From: Rhizobium tibeticum | Lineage (GTDB): Bacteria; Pseudomonadota; Alphaproteobacteria; Rhizobiales; Rhizobiaceae | Length of the DNA stretch: 62,635 bases | NCBI RefSeq assembly: GCF_900110205.1 | Contig: NZ_FOCV01000036.1 | Span: 1-62,635 of the forward strand | Reading direction: 5' to 3' | In this document: one piece after another, positions 18,442 to 27,299 of the stretch | Layout: each line of letters starts with the position of its first letter | Numbering within the stretch: position 1 is the stretch's first letter | The notes under the pieces: generated by a model | What the model was told of the DNA's origin: nothing | Seen by the model: only the letters and a program-made list of their open reading frames with translations | The model's database searches: none | Program-made: the position numbers and the translations under genes

Positions 18442-18999
18442 TCAGAAGCCGGCGCCCGGCTGTGCCAGATATTCCAGTTCTGCCGTGGTCGATTGCCGCC
18501 CGACGATGACATTTCGATGCGGAAAGCGACCGTAGACTGCAATCACCTCCCGGTGGCGAAGCGCATAGTCGACATATTCCTCATCGCCAAGCGCCCTGAA
18601 CAACGCCACGGCTCGCTCCTGCTCCTCCAGATCTTCACAATGCTCGAAAGGCATGTAGAAGAACGTCCGGCATTCCGGGCTGACTTGCTGGTCCGCTTCG
18701 GCTTCCAGCGCGAGCTTTGCCTCGCGCAGCGCAAGCCCGTCGGTGGCGAACGCGAGCGGCGTCGCACGATATATGTTGCGCGGAAACTGATCGAGCACAA
18801 TCACTGCGGCAAGCCTGCTGTTCGGGGTCGAGCGCCATTCCTCCGTCACGCCACGCGAGAGTGCAAGATGGGTGTCGCGGAAGCGCTGGCGAATATCCCG
18901 ATCAAGTTCCAACGTCGCCTTGAACCATTGGTCACGCCCGCACTCCTCGAACCAGAAGTCGAAGACCTCTTGCGGCGTGCAGACATATCCGAGTTCCAT
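18442..18999 (-). CDS. DUF924 family protein
   Basis: A 185-residue protein; the frame is open upstream but the ATG at 18999 has a near-perfect AGGAGG ribosome site and begins the conserved part (PQEVFDFWFEECGRDQWF). The family marks VLDQFPRNIYR and FFYMPFEHCEDLEEQ are present. DUF924 proteins are all-helical, TPR-like and of unknown function. It follows the MFS gene by 40 bases on the same strand, so the two may be co-transcribed. Confidence 0.88.
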   Translation of the reverse strand: MELGYVCTPQEVFDFWFEECGRDQWFKATLELDRDIRQRFRDTHLALSRGVTEEWRSTPNSRLAAVIVLDQFPRNIYRATPLAFATDGLALREAKLALEAEADQQVSPECRTFFYMPFEHCEDLEEQERAVALFRALGDEEYVDYALRHREVIAVYGRFPHRNVIVGRQSTTAELEYLAQPGAGF

Positions 19000-19039
19000 A
19001 TTTCCTCCTGACAAAGGCCGATCGACTGCAAAGCGCAAA

Positions 19040-20479
19040 CTATTTCGTGCCGATCTTGTGACCCGACACTTCGGCGCCTGCATCCGGCGCCAGCTGCAGG
19101 AAACGCAGTGACGATATGATACCGATTGCTCCGAGGACAAGAAACGCCCAGCGGAAATCGATGAGCCCCGGACCTTCAACGCTACGCAAAGCGACAGAGA
19201 TGTTGAGCGCCGCCGCCGCGATCGCGACGCCAAGCAGCATCGAGACTTGCTGCAGCATACTCGAAAGCGTGGACGCAGAGCTGCGCTGCGCTGGATTAAT
19301 GTCGGCAAAAGCCAACGTGTTTAGTGCCGTGAATTCCATCGAGCGCGAGAGGCCCGCAATCATCAGCAGCGCGTAGATGATCGCGCGTGGCGTCTCGGGC
19401 ACGAGAAAGCCGCAGGCCGCAATCGACAACGCAGCAATCATCCCATTGAAGAAGAGCACGGTGCGAAATCCAAGCTTGGCGAGCAGCGGCGTCGTCACGG
19501 CCTTCATGCCGAGATTTCCGAGGAAGTACACCAGCAGATAGGCACCCGCCTCGATCGAGCTCAGTCCGAAGCCGAGTTGGAAGAGGAGCGGCAAGAGGAA
19601 CGGCGTGGCATTGATCGCGACACGGCTCGCCGTCCCAGCCGAAAGGGTCGCAATCGCGTATGTCTGCACCCTGAAGGCGGATAGATCGAGCAGCGGATTG
19701 CTGACTCGAAGGAAGTGTCGCGTCGCCATGACAGACAATACAATGCCGGCCGCGAGCATCAGCAGGATCGGCAGCAGGCCGCCATCCCATTTCACGGAGA
19801 GTTCAAGTGCCGCCAGCAGGAAGGTCAGTCCGCCAGCGCTGAGAACGAATCCCAGCACATCGAGCCGGCCGGCATCCTCTTCGCGCTGCTCCGGCACAAA
19901 GCGAAGAACCAGCGCCATGCCGAGCACTCCGATCGGCAGATTGATGAGGAAGTTCCAATGCCAGCTTGCATAGGTGGTGATGACGCTGCCAAGCAGCGGA
20001 CCGATAACGGGAGCCGTCAGCGCCGGCCAGGTAATCAGCGCGATCGCCTGGACGAGTTCCGATTTGCGAGCATTCTTCAGGACAATGATCCGGCCGACCG
20101 GCGTCATTAGTGCGCTGCCCGCTCCCTGCACGGCGCGAGCGACGACAAACTCGGCAAGGCCGCCGGAGAGCCCGCAGAATAGCGAGGCGACGGTGAAGAC
20201 GGCAATGGACGCGATGAAGATCCGCCTTGCGCCGTATCGATCCCCAAGCCATCCCGAAAGTGGAATGAAGGCCGCCATCGTCAGCATGTAGACGGTGATG
20301 CCGATACTCATCGATACCGGTTGAACACCGAAACTTGCGGCCATCTGCGGTAGTGACGTCGTGACGATGGTGCCATCGAGGATCTGCATGAAGAACGAGA
20401 CGGCGACGACCAGCGCTACGGTCTTTGCCCTGCGGATGCTCTCCGCATCGTCTTTCTCTGTCGTCTGCATAGTTATCAT
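19040..20479 (-). CDS. MFS drug exporter, DHA2 family (EmrB/QacA-like, 14 helices)
   Basis: A 479-residue membrane transporter. The DHA2 marks are present: LDGTIVTTSLPQMA in helix 1, GWLGDRYGARRIF after helix 2, and an EmrB-like helix 5 (ALTAPVIGPLLGSVI). I start it at the ATG at 20479; upstream in-frame codons have no better signal. Proton-driven export of a toxic compound is expected, with no evidence for the substrate. Likely first gene of a two-gene unit with the DUF924 gene. Confidence 0.87.
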   Translation of the reverse strand: MITMQTTEKDDAESIRRAKTVALVVAVSFFMQILDGTIVTTSLPQMAASFGVQPVSMSIGITVYMLTMAAFIPLSGWLGDRYGARRIFIASIAVFTVASLFCGLSGGLAEFVVARAVQGAGSALMTPVGRIIVLKNARKSELVQAIALITWPALTAPVIGPLLGSVITTYASWHWNFLINLPIGVLGMALVLRFVPEQREEDAGRLDVLGFVLSAGGLTFLLAALELSVKWDGGLLPILLMLAAGIVLSVMATRHFLRVSNPLLDLSAFRVQTYAIATLSAGTASRVAINATPFLLPLLFQLGFGLSSIEAGAYLLVYFLGNLGMKAVTTPLLAKLGFRTVLFFNGMIAALSIAACGFLVPETPRAIIYALLMIAGLSRSMEFTALNTLAFADINPAQRSSASTLSSMLQQVSMLLGVAIAAAALNISVALRSVEGPGLIDFRWAFLVLGAIGIISSLRFLQLAPDAGAEVSGHKIGTK

Positions 20480-20817
20480 TGATCTGCCGGTGTGAACTGG
20501 ATGCTGAACGGCAGGAAGCCGGATCCGATAAGTGCCGAATAGCACCACCGCTAGATAGGCCGATCAGTGCAACGCGGAAAGAGAAAATCCTAAGATCTCA
20601 AAGGATTTTGATCTCCGAAAGGCCATCCAGGGGACGCCGCAGGCGACTCGCTTTACGCGAAATTTCGAAGCAAAAACAATTGACAGCTACATCTTCTACG
20701 GCCACCGTGGCGCGCAGGGGCAGCGTCAATGTCATCTCAGCGGCCGCGCGGGTGGCACCCGGCTCCTGACACAGCATCGTTTCACCATTCACGTGAGCGG
20801 ACTCGGAGCACAATTCG
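20480..20817. other. Intergenic region between the MFS exporter and acetate kinase genes
   Basis: 338 bases that must carry divergent promoters. I see no coding frame with a ribosome site and no clear operator. Confidence 0.4.
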
Positions 20818-21930
20818 ATGATCGACACGCTGCTTGTTCTCAACACCGGCTCATCGAGCCTCAAGTTTCAGATTTTCGAGGATCAGACCCTCAACGTGCT
20901 GATGAGCGGCAAGGTCACCGGCATTGGTGACACACCTGAGATGCGCGCCAAGCTCCCCGGTGGACAAGAGACGCAAACCTCCCTGCCCGCGAACACGGAT
21001 CACGGTTCGGCCCTCAGCGCCGTGATGGACCTCATCGGCGGGCACGACGACGCCTGGCGCACAGCCGCGGTTGTACATCGCGTCGTCCATGGCGGGCAGG
21101 ATTTCGCAGAGCCCGTCATTGTCACGCGCCAGGTGATGCACCGCCTCGAAGCGCTGATCCCGTTGGCGCCACTTCACCAACCGCACAACCTCGCCGGCAT
21201 CGCCGCTTCTGCTAGGCTCGCAAGCGGAGCGCCCGATATCGCCTGCTTCGATACCGCCTTCCACGCGGGGCACGACGAATTGACCAGCAGCTTCGCTTTG
21301 CCGCAGGAGATGCGTGACAAAGGCGTTCGCCGCTATGGTTTCCACGGGCTTTCTTACGAATGGATCTCGCAGGTGCTGTCCAGGGACTATCCGGACCTCT
21401 GTGCCGGCCGCGTCGTCGTCGGCCACCTCGGCAACGGCGCCAGCCTCTGCGCGCTGAAGAACGGCATCAGCGTAGATACCACGATGAGCATGACCGCGCT
21501 CGACGGCATACCGATGGGAACGCGCAGCGGATCAATCGATCCCGGCGCCGTCCTCTACATGCTTCACGACTTGGATCTCGGCGTCGAGACGGTCCAGGAT
21601 ATCCTCTATGAGCGTTCCGGCCTGAAGGGATTGTCCGGCATCAGCAATGACGTCGAGGCGTTGCTTCGCAGCGACGATCCGCACGCCGCCTTCGCCCTCG
21701 AATATTTCGCTCTGAAAACGGCCCAGCATGCCGCGATGATGGCCGTCTCCATGGGCGGGATCGATGCCTTTGTCTTCACGGGCGGGATCGGCGAGCACGC
21801 CGGCCCGGTCCGCGAGGCAATCCTCGGAAGGCTCCGTTTCCTCGGTGATTTCAAGACGCTCGTGATCCCGACAAACGAGGAACGCCTGATGGCAACGCAC
21901 GCCAAAAAGCTCCTACGCTCGGCAGCCTAA
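20818..21930 (+). CDS. ackA: Acetate kinase
   Basis: A 370-residue kinase that interconverts acetate and acetyl phosphate with ATP. All family marks are present: VLNTGSSSLKF (N-terminal phosphate site), VHRVVHGG, CFDTAFH, GHLGNGASLCAL, GTRSGSIDPG and FTGGIGEHAGPVRE. It is about 30 residues shorter than the E. coli enzyme but complete. Neither pta nor a phosphoketolase gene lies next to it, so the source or sink of acetyl phosphate is elsewhere. Confidence 0.93.
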   Translation: MIDTLLVLNTGSSSLKFQIFEDQTLNVLMSGKVTGIGDTPEMRAKLPGGQETQTSLPANTDHGSALSAVMDLIGGHDDAWRTAAVVHRVVHGGQDFAEPVIVTRQVMHRLEALIPLAPLHQPHNLAGIAASARLASGAPDIACFDTAFHAGHDELTSSFALPQEMRDKGVRRYGFHGLSYEWISQVLSRDYPDLCAGRVVVGHLGNGASLCALKNGISVDTTMSMTALDGIPMGTRSGSIDPGAVLYMLHDLDLGVETVQDILYERSGLKGLSGISNDVEALLRSDDPHAAFALEYFALKTAQHAAMMAVSMGGIDAFVFTGGIGEHAGPVREAILGRLRFLGDFKTLVIPTNEERLMATHAKKLLRSAA

Positions 21931-22008
21931 AGCATGTCTCCCGAAGGCGGGAACCGGCTTCGCGCCAAAGACATGCGTGAAGACAAAGAACTCAAGCGCG
22001 ACATGCTT
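21929..22008. repeat. Rhizobial palindromic intergenic repeat (RIME-like)
   Basis: AAGCATGTC at 21930-21938 is the inverse of GACATGCTT at 22000-22008, with a further inner GACATGC at 21970-21976, so alternative stems can form. The layout and wording of this element are familiar from Rhizobiaceae intergenic mosaic repeats. It lies in the 3' space between the convergent ackA and CBS-BON genes and may act as a transcript end. I see no second copy in the window. Confidence 0.65.
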
Positions 22009-22043
22009 ATCTCAAAGATCGCACCGTGCTTTAGGAACTCCAA

Positions 22044-22700
22044 TCAGGCCAGGCTCAGCTTGTCGATAAGGCCGCTGACGCCCTTGACGTTCTCCACCAG
22101 CACGCGGATGGCGCGGCGTTCCAGTTCGCTGGATACCGTCCCTTCAAGCACTGCTCTGGAATCCTGAACCGATACCTTGATCGCATCGGTGTCGAGACCG
22201 AGGTCGCCCTGCAGTCTTGCTCGAATGGCACGAGCGAGGGCATCGTCACCACTTGCCGTTCTCTCGGCCGGTGCAGCAACGATACCCCTGAGGAGATCGA
22301 TGCGGCTGACAATGCCAAGGAGTCGCTTGCCGCTGACGACGGGAACACGCTTGATCTTGTGCCGGAACATCACCTCGGCGACGGTCGCCGCCGGCGTGTC
22401 GGGCGTAACGCTGATCACGCTTGCGGACATGACATCTGATACCCGCCAGCTGCGGCTGCGGATATAGTCATCGAAATCGACGAGCGATGTTTCATCGGGG
22501 TTGCCGGCGGATCTGCCGCCACCGAATTCGATGCGGCGAAGCAGGTCGCCCTCCGTCAGCAGGCCACAAAGGTTGCTATCGTTGTCGATCACAGGCAGGC
22601 CGCTGATGTTCTTGGCAACCATCAGGTCGATTGCCTGATGTACGCTGCTGTCGGCGCTGATCGTCGTGATGTCGGTATTCATGATGTCTTGAGCAAACAT
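22044..22700 (-). CDS. CBS-domain pair with C-terminal BON domain
   Basis: A 218-residue protein. Residues 7-62 and about 90-145 are two CBS repeats (DIMNTDITTISADSSVHQAI; DVMSASVISVTPDTPAATVAEVM), which bind adenosine ligands. Residues about 150-215 form a BON domain (IKVSVQDSRAVLEGTVSS), more often found in envelope-associated or lipid-binding proteins. No signal peptide is seen, so it should be cytoplasmic. The role is unknown; such proteins in alphaproteobacteria are often linked to stress. Confidence 0.88.
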   Translation of the reverse strand: MFAQDIMNTDITTISADSSVHQAIDLMVAKNISGLPVIDNDSNLCGLLTEGDLLRRIEFGGGRSAGNPDETSLVDFDDYIRSRSWRVSDVMSASVISVTPDTPAATVAEVMFRHKIKRVPVVSGKRLLGIVSRIDLLRGIVAAPAERTASGDDALARAIRARLQGDLGLDTDAIKVSVQDSRAVLEGTVSSELERRAIRVLVENVKGVSGLIDKLSLA

Positions 22701-23000
22701 GATAATCCCATTGCACTCTGGAGGACGTCGAATGGTGTCGATCGGATGCCAAGCGCAAACAGTGCAGGCATCGGCCGCCGAAAATATTGCGCAAATCGGC
22801 GCGCAAGTCGATCAGCGATCGCGATCTTAGTTTCAACCTGAGAGATTCGTTTTCAATCGCGCGCAAGACAGTTGCGAAGGCCGCGACCGACGCGTCTGTC
22901 CATGAAGCGGCAGTGTGCGGGAGAAGCGGCACCTTCGCTTTCCGGTCGATCGTCGGCCGAGTGTTCAATGGCTCCTTTGGGATGGCGGCACGGCGGTGGC
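22701..23000. other. Intergenic stretch, no gene seen
   Basis: It holds the promoter of the CBS-BON gene and the 3' end region of the M20 hydrolase gene. I found no coding frame with a ribosome site and no strong hairpin. Confidence 0.4.
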
Positions 23001-24155
23001 TCAGCCGAGAAGGTTTCTGATGGCCCGCATGAATATCCGCGAACCGATCGCAATCAGCTCATCGGGAAAGTCGTAGTCGGGGTTGTGCAGGCGCGGATGA
23101 TCTTCGCCTGCCCCGAGAAAGAACATCGCGGCGGGCGCCACGGTCCGGAACACACCGAAGTCTTCCGATGCTTTCATCGGCAGCAGGCTGCTTGCATCGT
23201 CATGGCTCACGCCCTCGTCATCCAGCGCCTGGCGCAACTGCGCCACTGCTTCGGCGGAATTGTAGCACTGGTGGAACACGTCCTTGTAGCTGATCTCCAC
23301 CTGCAACTGTCCGCCTTTCGCCTGGGTCAGTACCAGTTCCTCGGCGCGCGAAACCAACCCATTCATCGCTTCATCGGTCAGCGTCCGCAAGGTTGCCCAG
23401 ATCTGCGCTTCACCGGGACTGATGCCGAACGCCGGTTCCCCCAGACGCGCATGTGTGACCGTCACCAGCGAGTAATCCGGGCCTAGCGGACCGTTGTTCC
23501 CCAGTGTTGTCAGGCCATCGAGCAGCCGCGCCATCGCGAAAGTCGGCGCAATACCTTGCTCCGGATACGACGCGTGCGATGTCTTGCCCTTCAGAACGAT
23601 CTTCATTCCGCGCGATGCGCAATTGACCGGCCCTTCCTTCAGCAGGACGTGGCCGAGCCGGACGCCGGGGAAATTGTGAAGTGAGAGCGACATATCCGGC
23701 GTCAGCGTCGCAAACTTCGGATCCGCAAGCACGGCCGCCGCGCCCGCACCGTTCTCCTCGGCCGGCTGGAGCATCAGGATTGCCCGCCCTCTCGCAGGCC
23801 GCCTCTGCCCGAGCCCTTTTGCGAGCGCCATCAGGATCGCCATATGGCCGTCATGGCCGCAGAGGTGACCCTTACCCGGGACGGTCGAGCGATGTGCTAC
23901 ATCGGAGATTTCCTCGATCGGCAGGCCGTCCAGTTCCGCACGGATCATGATCGTTGGGCCTGACGCCGCCCCCTCGTAGACGGCTGCTAGGCCATGTCCG
24001 CCGATGTCGGCAACGATGCGATCGGATCCGGTGAGACTGAGTTCCTCTTTCAGCCGCAACGCGGTTTGCCCCTCTTCACCGGACACTTCCGGATAACGGT
24101 GAAGCTCACGCCGAAACGCCTTGATTTCGCTGAATTCTCCATCCGTCAGAAACAT
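23001..24155 (-). CDS. M20-family amidohydrolase (hippurate hydrolase/N-acyl amino acid hydrolase type)
   Basis: A 384-residue metal-dependent amidase. The metal-site motif GHLCGHDGHMAILMAL and the following LQPAEENGAGA (catalytic Glu) are intact, as is the dimerisation domain with GKTSHASYPEQG. I start it at the ATG at 24155; a TTG two codons earlier is also possible. Family members hydrolyse N-acyl or N-benzoyl amino acids or auxin conjugates. It is a single gene with no clue to its substrate. Confidence 0.87.
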   Translation of the reverse strand: MFLTDGEFSEIKAFRRELHRYPEVSGEEGQTALRLKEELSLTGSDRIVADIGGHGLAAVYEGAASGPTIMIRAELDGLPIEEISDVAHRSTVPGKGHLCGHDGHMAILMALAKGLGQRRPARGRAILMLQPAEENGAGAAAVLADPKFATLTPDMSLSLHNFPGVRLGHVLLKEGPVNCASRGMKIVLKGKTSHASYPEQGIAPTFAMARLLDGLTTLGNNGPLGPDYSLVTVTHARLGEPAFGISPGEAQIWATLRTLTDEAMNGLVSRAEELVLTQAKGGQLQVEISYKDVFHQCYNSAEAVAQLRQALDDEGVSHDDASSLLPMKASEDFGVFRTVAPAAMFFLGAGEDHPRLHNPDYDFPDELIAIGSRIFMRAIRNLLG

Positions 24156-24328
24156 CGTCAAAATCCCCGGGAATACGATGGCCTTGCCGCACGAAGCGCG
24201 CAGGGCACGAACCTAGCCTGTGCGTAATTCATAGTCGATGGAGAAGGTCGCCGGTGCGATCCGAGCGGGCAGAGGCGGCCGCCCGCCAGATAAAGAGGCC
24301 GCGACTGCGTACTCAGCAGGGAAAAGGT

Positions 24329-25606
24329 CTATCCCCGAAACGTATAATCAGCGATCGAAGCAGGTTTCATCTCAATGGAGAAGCCCGGCTTTTGCGGCGG
24401 CACGTAAGCCGCATCCTTGATCACGCAGGGATCGAGGAAGTGCTCGTGCAGGTGATCAACATATTCGATAACGCGCCCTTCCTTTGTTCCGGAAACGGCG
24501 ACGTAGTCGATCATCGACAGGTGTTGGACATATTCGCAAAGCCCGACGCCGCCCGCATGCGGCCAGACCGGCAGCCCGAACTTCGCTGCGACCAGCAGGA
24601 CAGACAGTACTTCGTTCAATCCACCCATGCGGCAGGAGTCGATCTGCACGATATCGATCGCGCCTTCAGCGATGAATTGCTTGAACATGATGCGGTTCTG
24701 GCACATTTCACCGGTGGCGACCTTCACCGGACCGATCGCCCGGCGGATCTTGCGATGGCCGGCAACATCGTCCGGGCTCGTCGGCTCCTCGATGAAGAAC
24801 GGCTTGGCGAAAGCGAGTTTGTTCACCCAATCGATCGCCTGCCCCACCTCCCAAACTTGGTTGGCATCGATCATCAAGTAGCGGTCGGGACCGATCACTT
24901 CGCGGGCGATCCTCAAGCGACGGATATCGTCTTCGAGGTCGCGGCCGACCTTCATCTTCACATGGTTGAAGCCTGCATCGATCGCTTCCTGGCACAGGCG
25001 GCGCAGCTTCGCATCGTCATAACCAAGCCAACCGGCCGAGGTCGTGTAGCAGGCATAACCTTCCGTCTCGAGCGTCGCGATCCGCTCGGCCTTCCCAGTC
25101 TCCGCGCGCTTCAGAATCTCGATCGCCTCATCACGGGTCAAAACATCCGTCAGATAGCGATAGTCGACAATGTCGGCGATCGCCTCCTGCGACATCTCCG
25201 CCACCAGTCTCCAGACGGGCTTGCCGGCCTGCTTGGCGAGCAGATCCCAGACGGCGTTGACGACAGCGCCTGTCGCGAGATGCATCACGCCCTTCTCCGG
25301 CCCGATCCAGCGCAGTTGGCTGTCGCTGGTGAGATGCCGCCAGAATTTGCCTGGATGCGCGAGAACATCGGCAAGCTCAGCGCCGACGATCAGATGGCGC
25401 ATCGCCTCGATCGCCATGCAGCAGATGTCGTTGCCGCGGCCGATGGTGAAGGTGAGCCCATGGCCGGACAGGCCGCTTTCATCGGTCTCCAAGACCACAT
25501 AGGCCGCCGAATAATCGGGATCCGGGTTCATCGCGTCAGAGCCATCAAGGCTCTGCGACGTCGGAAAACGAAGGTCGAAGACACGAAGGTCGGTGATGCG
25601 GGTCAT
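24329..25606 (-). CDS. L-fuconate dehydratase (enolase superfamily)
   Basis: A 426-residue enzyme that removes water from L-fuconate to give 2-keto-3-deoxy-L-fuconate. It keeps the family N-terminus (RFPTSQSLDGSDAMNPDPDY), the catalytic Lys pair (KMK, 217 and 219), metal ligands Asp248, Glu274 and Glu300, and His350 in WPHAGGVGLCEYVQHL. These match the numbering of the characterised Xanthomonas enzyme almost exactly. The ATG at 25606 starts the conserved part. It is divergent from an IclR regulator; the other fucose pathway genes are not in the window. Confidence 0.92.
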   Translation of the reverse strand: MTRITDLRVFDLRFPTSQSLDGSDAMNPDPDYSAAYVVLETDESGLSGHGLTFTIGRGNDICCMAIEAMRHLIVGAELADVLAHPGKFWRHLTSDSQLRWIGPEKGVMHLATGAVVNAVWDLLAKQAGKPVWRLVAEMSQEAIADIVDYRYLTDVLTRDEAIEILKRAETGKAERIATLETEGYACYTTSAGWLGYDDAKLRRLCQEAIDAGFNHVKMKVGRDLEDDIRRLRIAREVIGPDRYLMIDANQVWEVGQAIDWVNKLAFAKPFFIEEPTSPDDVAGHRKIRRAIGPVKVATGEMCQNRIMFKQFIAEGAIDIVQIDSCRMGGLNEVLSVLLVAAKFGLPVWPHAGGVGLCEYVQHLSMIDYVAVSGTKEGRVIEYVDHLHEHFLDPCVIKDAAYVPPQKPGFSIEMKPASIADYTFRG

Positions 25607-25800
25607 GGCATTCTCGAATTCGGTTACGCGGGCATTCGGTTCTATAGATGGCACGGACCAATCAGACGGCAAGCTTGGAACATCGCGCCAATACGACCAC
25701 GCTGCGTCGCCGCCGACAACTCATGAATGAGTTTTCTTTTTATATGCAAGACGTGCGGGCGGGCAACCCGATGTCAACTTACGCTTTTCGGCAATTGCAC

Positions 25801-25816
25801 ATTTGTATATGTAAAT
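25801..25816. promoter_or_regulatory. Possible IclR operator
   Basis: ATTTGTATATGTAAAT is an imperfect 16-bp palindrome (12 of 16 positions symmetrical), 22 bases before the IclR start codon in the intergenic space shared with the L-fuconate dehydratase gene. Autoregulation and control of the divergent gene would fit, but this rests on symmetry alone. Confidence 0.3.
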
Positions 25817-25837
25817 TCGTATTCACAGGAGAAATTG

Positions 25838-26623
25838 ATGGAAGCTGATGACGCTGATCGATACCGCGCCCCGGCGCTGGACAAGGGGCTCGATATCCTT
25901 GAGCTTTTGGCCGGCGTCGAGGAAGGGCTGACCCAAGCGGAGATCGCCAAACGTCTCGATCGCAGCCCCAACGAATTCTATCGCATGCTCGACCGCCTCG
26001 TGCGACGCGGCTACGTAACCAAGCTGGAGGGCGATCGGTTCACCCTGACGCTCAAGCTTTTCGGGCTGTCGCAACTGCATGCGCCGACGCGCCGCTTGGC
26101 TTCCTTTGCCACACCGTTGATGCGCGAGCTTGCGCAACGGACCAAGCAGGCGAACCATCTGGTCGTCTTTGATCGCGGTTCGGCGGTGGTGATCGCCCAG
26201 CACGAGGCGCCGGACTATTGGGGCATCTCGATCCGCGTCGGCTCCCATATTAGTCTCTTCGACACCGGTTCCGGCCACGTGCTTCTTGCCTTCCGAAGCC
26301 ACGAAGAACGACAGATGATGATCGCAGAACATGCACGCAGCCGCGAGGAGGTGAATCTCGGACCGGAGTTTTACGAGCGCCTCGCCCACATCCGCGAGCG
26401 TGGCTACGAAATGATGGCGAGCGCGCAGACGGCAGGCGTCCATAACCTGTCGGCGCCGATCCTCGGGCCGGACGGGCGCTGCATTGCAGCCCTTACCTGT
26501 CCCTATATTGCCCTGGTCAACGCGCCGGCCTCTCCCGACATCAGCCAGACGATCACCATGGTGATGAAAACGGCGGGTGAGCTTTCGCTACTGGCAGGCT
26601 CCGACGTCAGAACACCGACGTGA
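25838..26623 (+). CDS. IclR-family transcriptional regulator
   Basis: A 261-residue regulator from the ATG at 25838 (AGGAG 7 bases upstream; the longer frame to 25727 is not conserved). Residues 12-70 form the winged helix-turn-helix (ALDKGLDILELLAG, TQAEIAKRLDRSPNEFYRML), and the rest is the GAF-like effector domain with the IclR marks NHLVVFDRG and VHNLSAPILGPDG. Its divergent position makes it the likely regulator of L-fuconate use. Confidence 0.9.
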   Translation: MEADDADRYRAPALDKGLDILELLAGVEEGLTQAEIAKRLDRSPNEFYRMLDRLVRRGYVTKLEGDRFTLTLKLFGLSQLHAPTRRLASFATPLMRELAQRTKQANHLVVFDRGSAVVIAQHEAPDYWGISIRVGSHISLFDTGSGHVLLAFRSHEERQMMIAEHARSREEVNLGPEFYERLAHIRERGYEMMASAQTAGVHNLSAPILGPDGRCIAALTCPYIALVNAPASPDISQTITMVMKTAGELSLLAGSDVRTPT

Positions 26624-26853
26624 GCTCAAAGCTCGCAAAGAGCACATTTCGCTCGACTGGTCGCTTGCCAGGGCACAGCTTCGGAGCGCTCGCAACGGCA
26701 GCTTTTGAACGCGACCCACACACAGCTTTAAGGCCACTGTCAGCTAGCGACCTCATTAGAAATCCTGGCGACGCTCTGCGACGCCCCCAAGCGAAACCAT
26801 CATGGTGACTGGGCATGCTGCCGCAAGGCAGGCACGCAGCAGGGAGATGACGC

Positions 26854-27213
26854 GTGAACGTATTGTTGGTTGAGGACAACGTCCTGCTGGGAGATGCCGT
26901 GCGCGATCACATCGCGGCCGACGGTCATTCAGTCGACTGGTGCCTTAACCTCGCCGAAGCGACTGAAGCGGCCGGAACCGGCAAGTACGGCGTAATTCTG
27001 CTCGACTTGCGCTTACCTGATGGCAACGGCCTTACTCTGCTGAAGGCGCTTAGACGACAAGCGAATTTCGTCCCCGTCATCATTCTCACAGCCCATGACC
27101 AGACCTCGGATCAGATCGAGGGCCTGCAAAGTGGCGCAGACGATTTCCTGGTGAAGCCCTTCGGGCTCTCGGAACTTTCGGAGCGGATGAAAGCGGCAAA
27201 CCGCAAGCACTGA
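26854..27213 (+). CDS. Receiver-only response regulator
   Basis: A 119-residue protein consisting of a single receiver domain: acidic cluster VEDN (7-9), acceptor Asp51 (ILLDLRLPDG), Thr79 and Lys101 (VKPF). It resembles the N-terminus of OmpR/PhoP-type regulators but ends at the last helix, with no winged-helix domain and no remnant of one downstream. The start is a GTG with GGGAG 7 bases upstream. No histidine kinase is adjacent. It is convergent with the eptA-like gene. Confidence 0.85.
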   Translation: MNVLLVEDNVLLGDAVRDHIAADGHSVDWCLNLAEATEAAGTGKYGVILLDLRLPDGNGLTLLKALRRQANFVPVIILTAHDQTSDQIEGLQSGADDFLVKPFGLSELSERMKAANRKH

Positions 27214-27221
27214 ATCCTGAG

Positions 27222-27244
27222 TGGCCGCCGAAATGAGGCGGCCA
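27222..27244. terminator. Hairpin after the receiver gene
   Basis: TGGCCGCC and GGCGGCCA form a perfect 8-bp stem with a 7-base loop, 8 bases after the stop. No T-run follows. A second weaker pair (GCCTCGG at 27255-27261 with CCGAGGC at 27282-27288) lies between it and the end of the convergent gene, so the region may stop transcripts from both sides. Confidence 0.5.
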
Positions 27245-27299
27245 ATACCAGTAGGCCTCGGCTAACCGCTGCGGCAGCACACCGAGGCTGACTAGTTCA

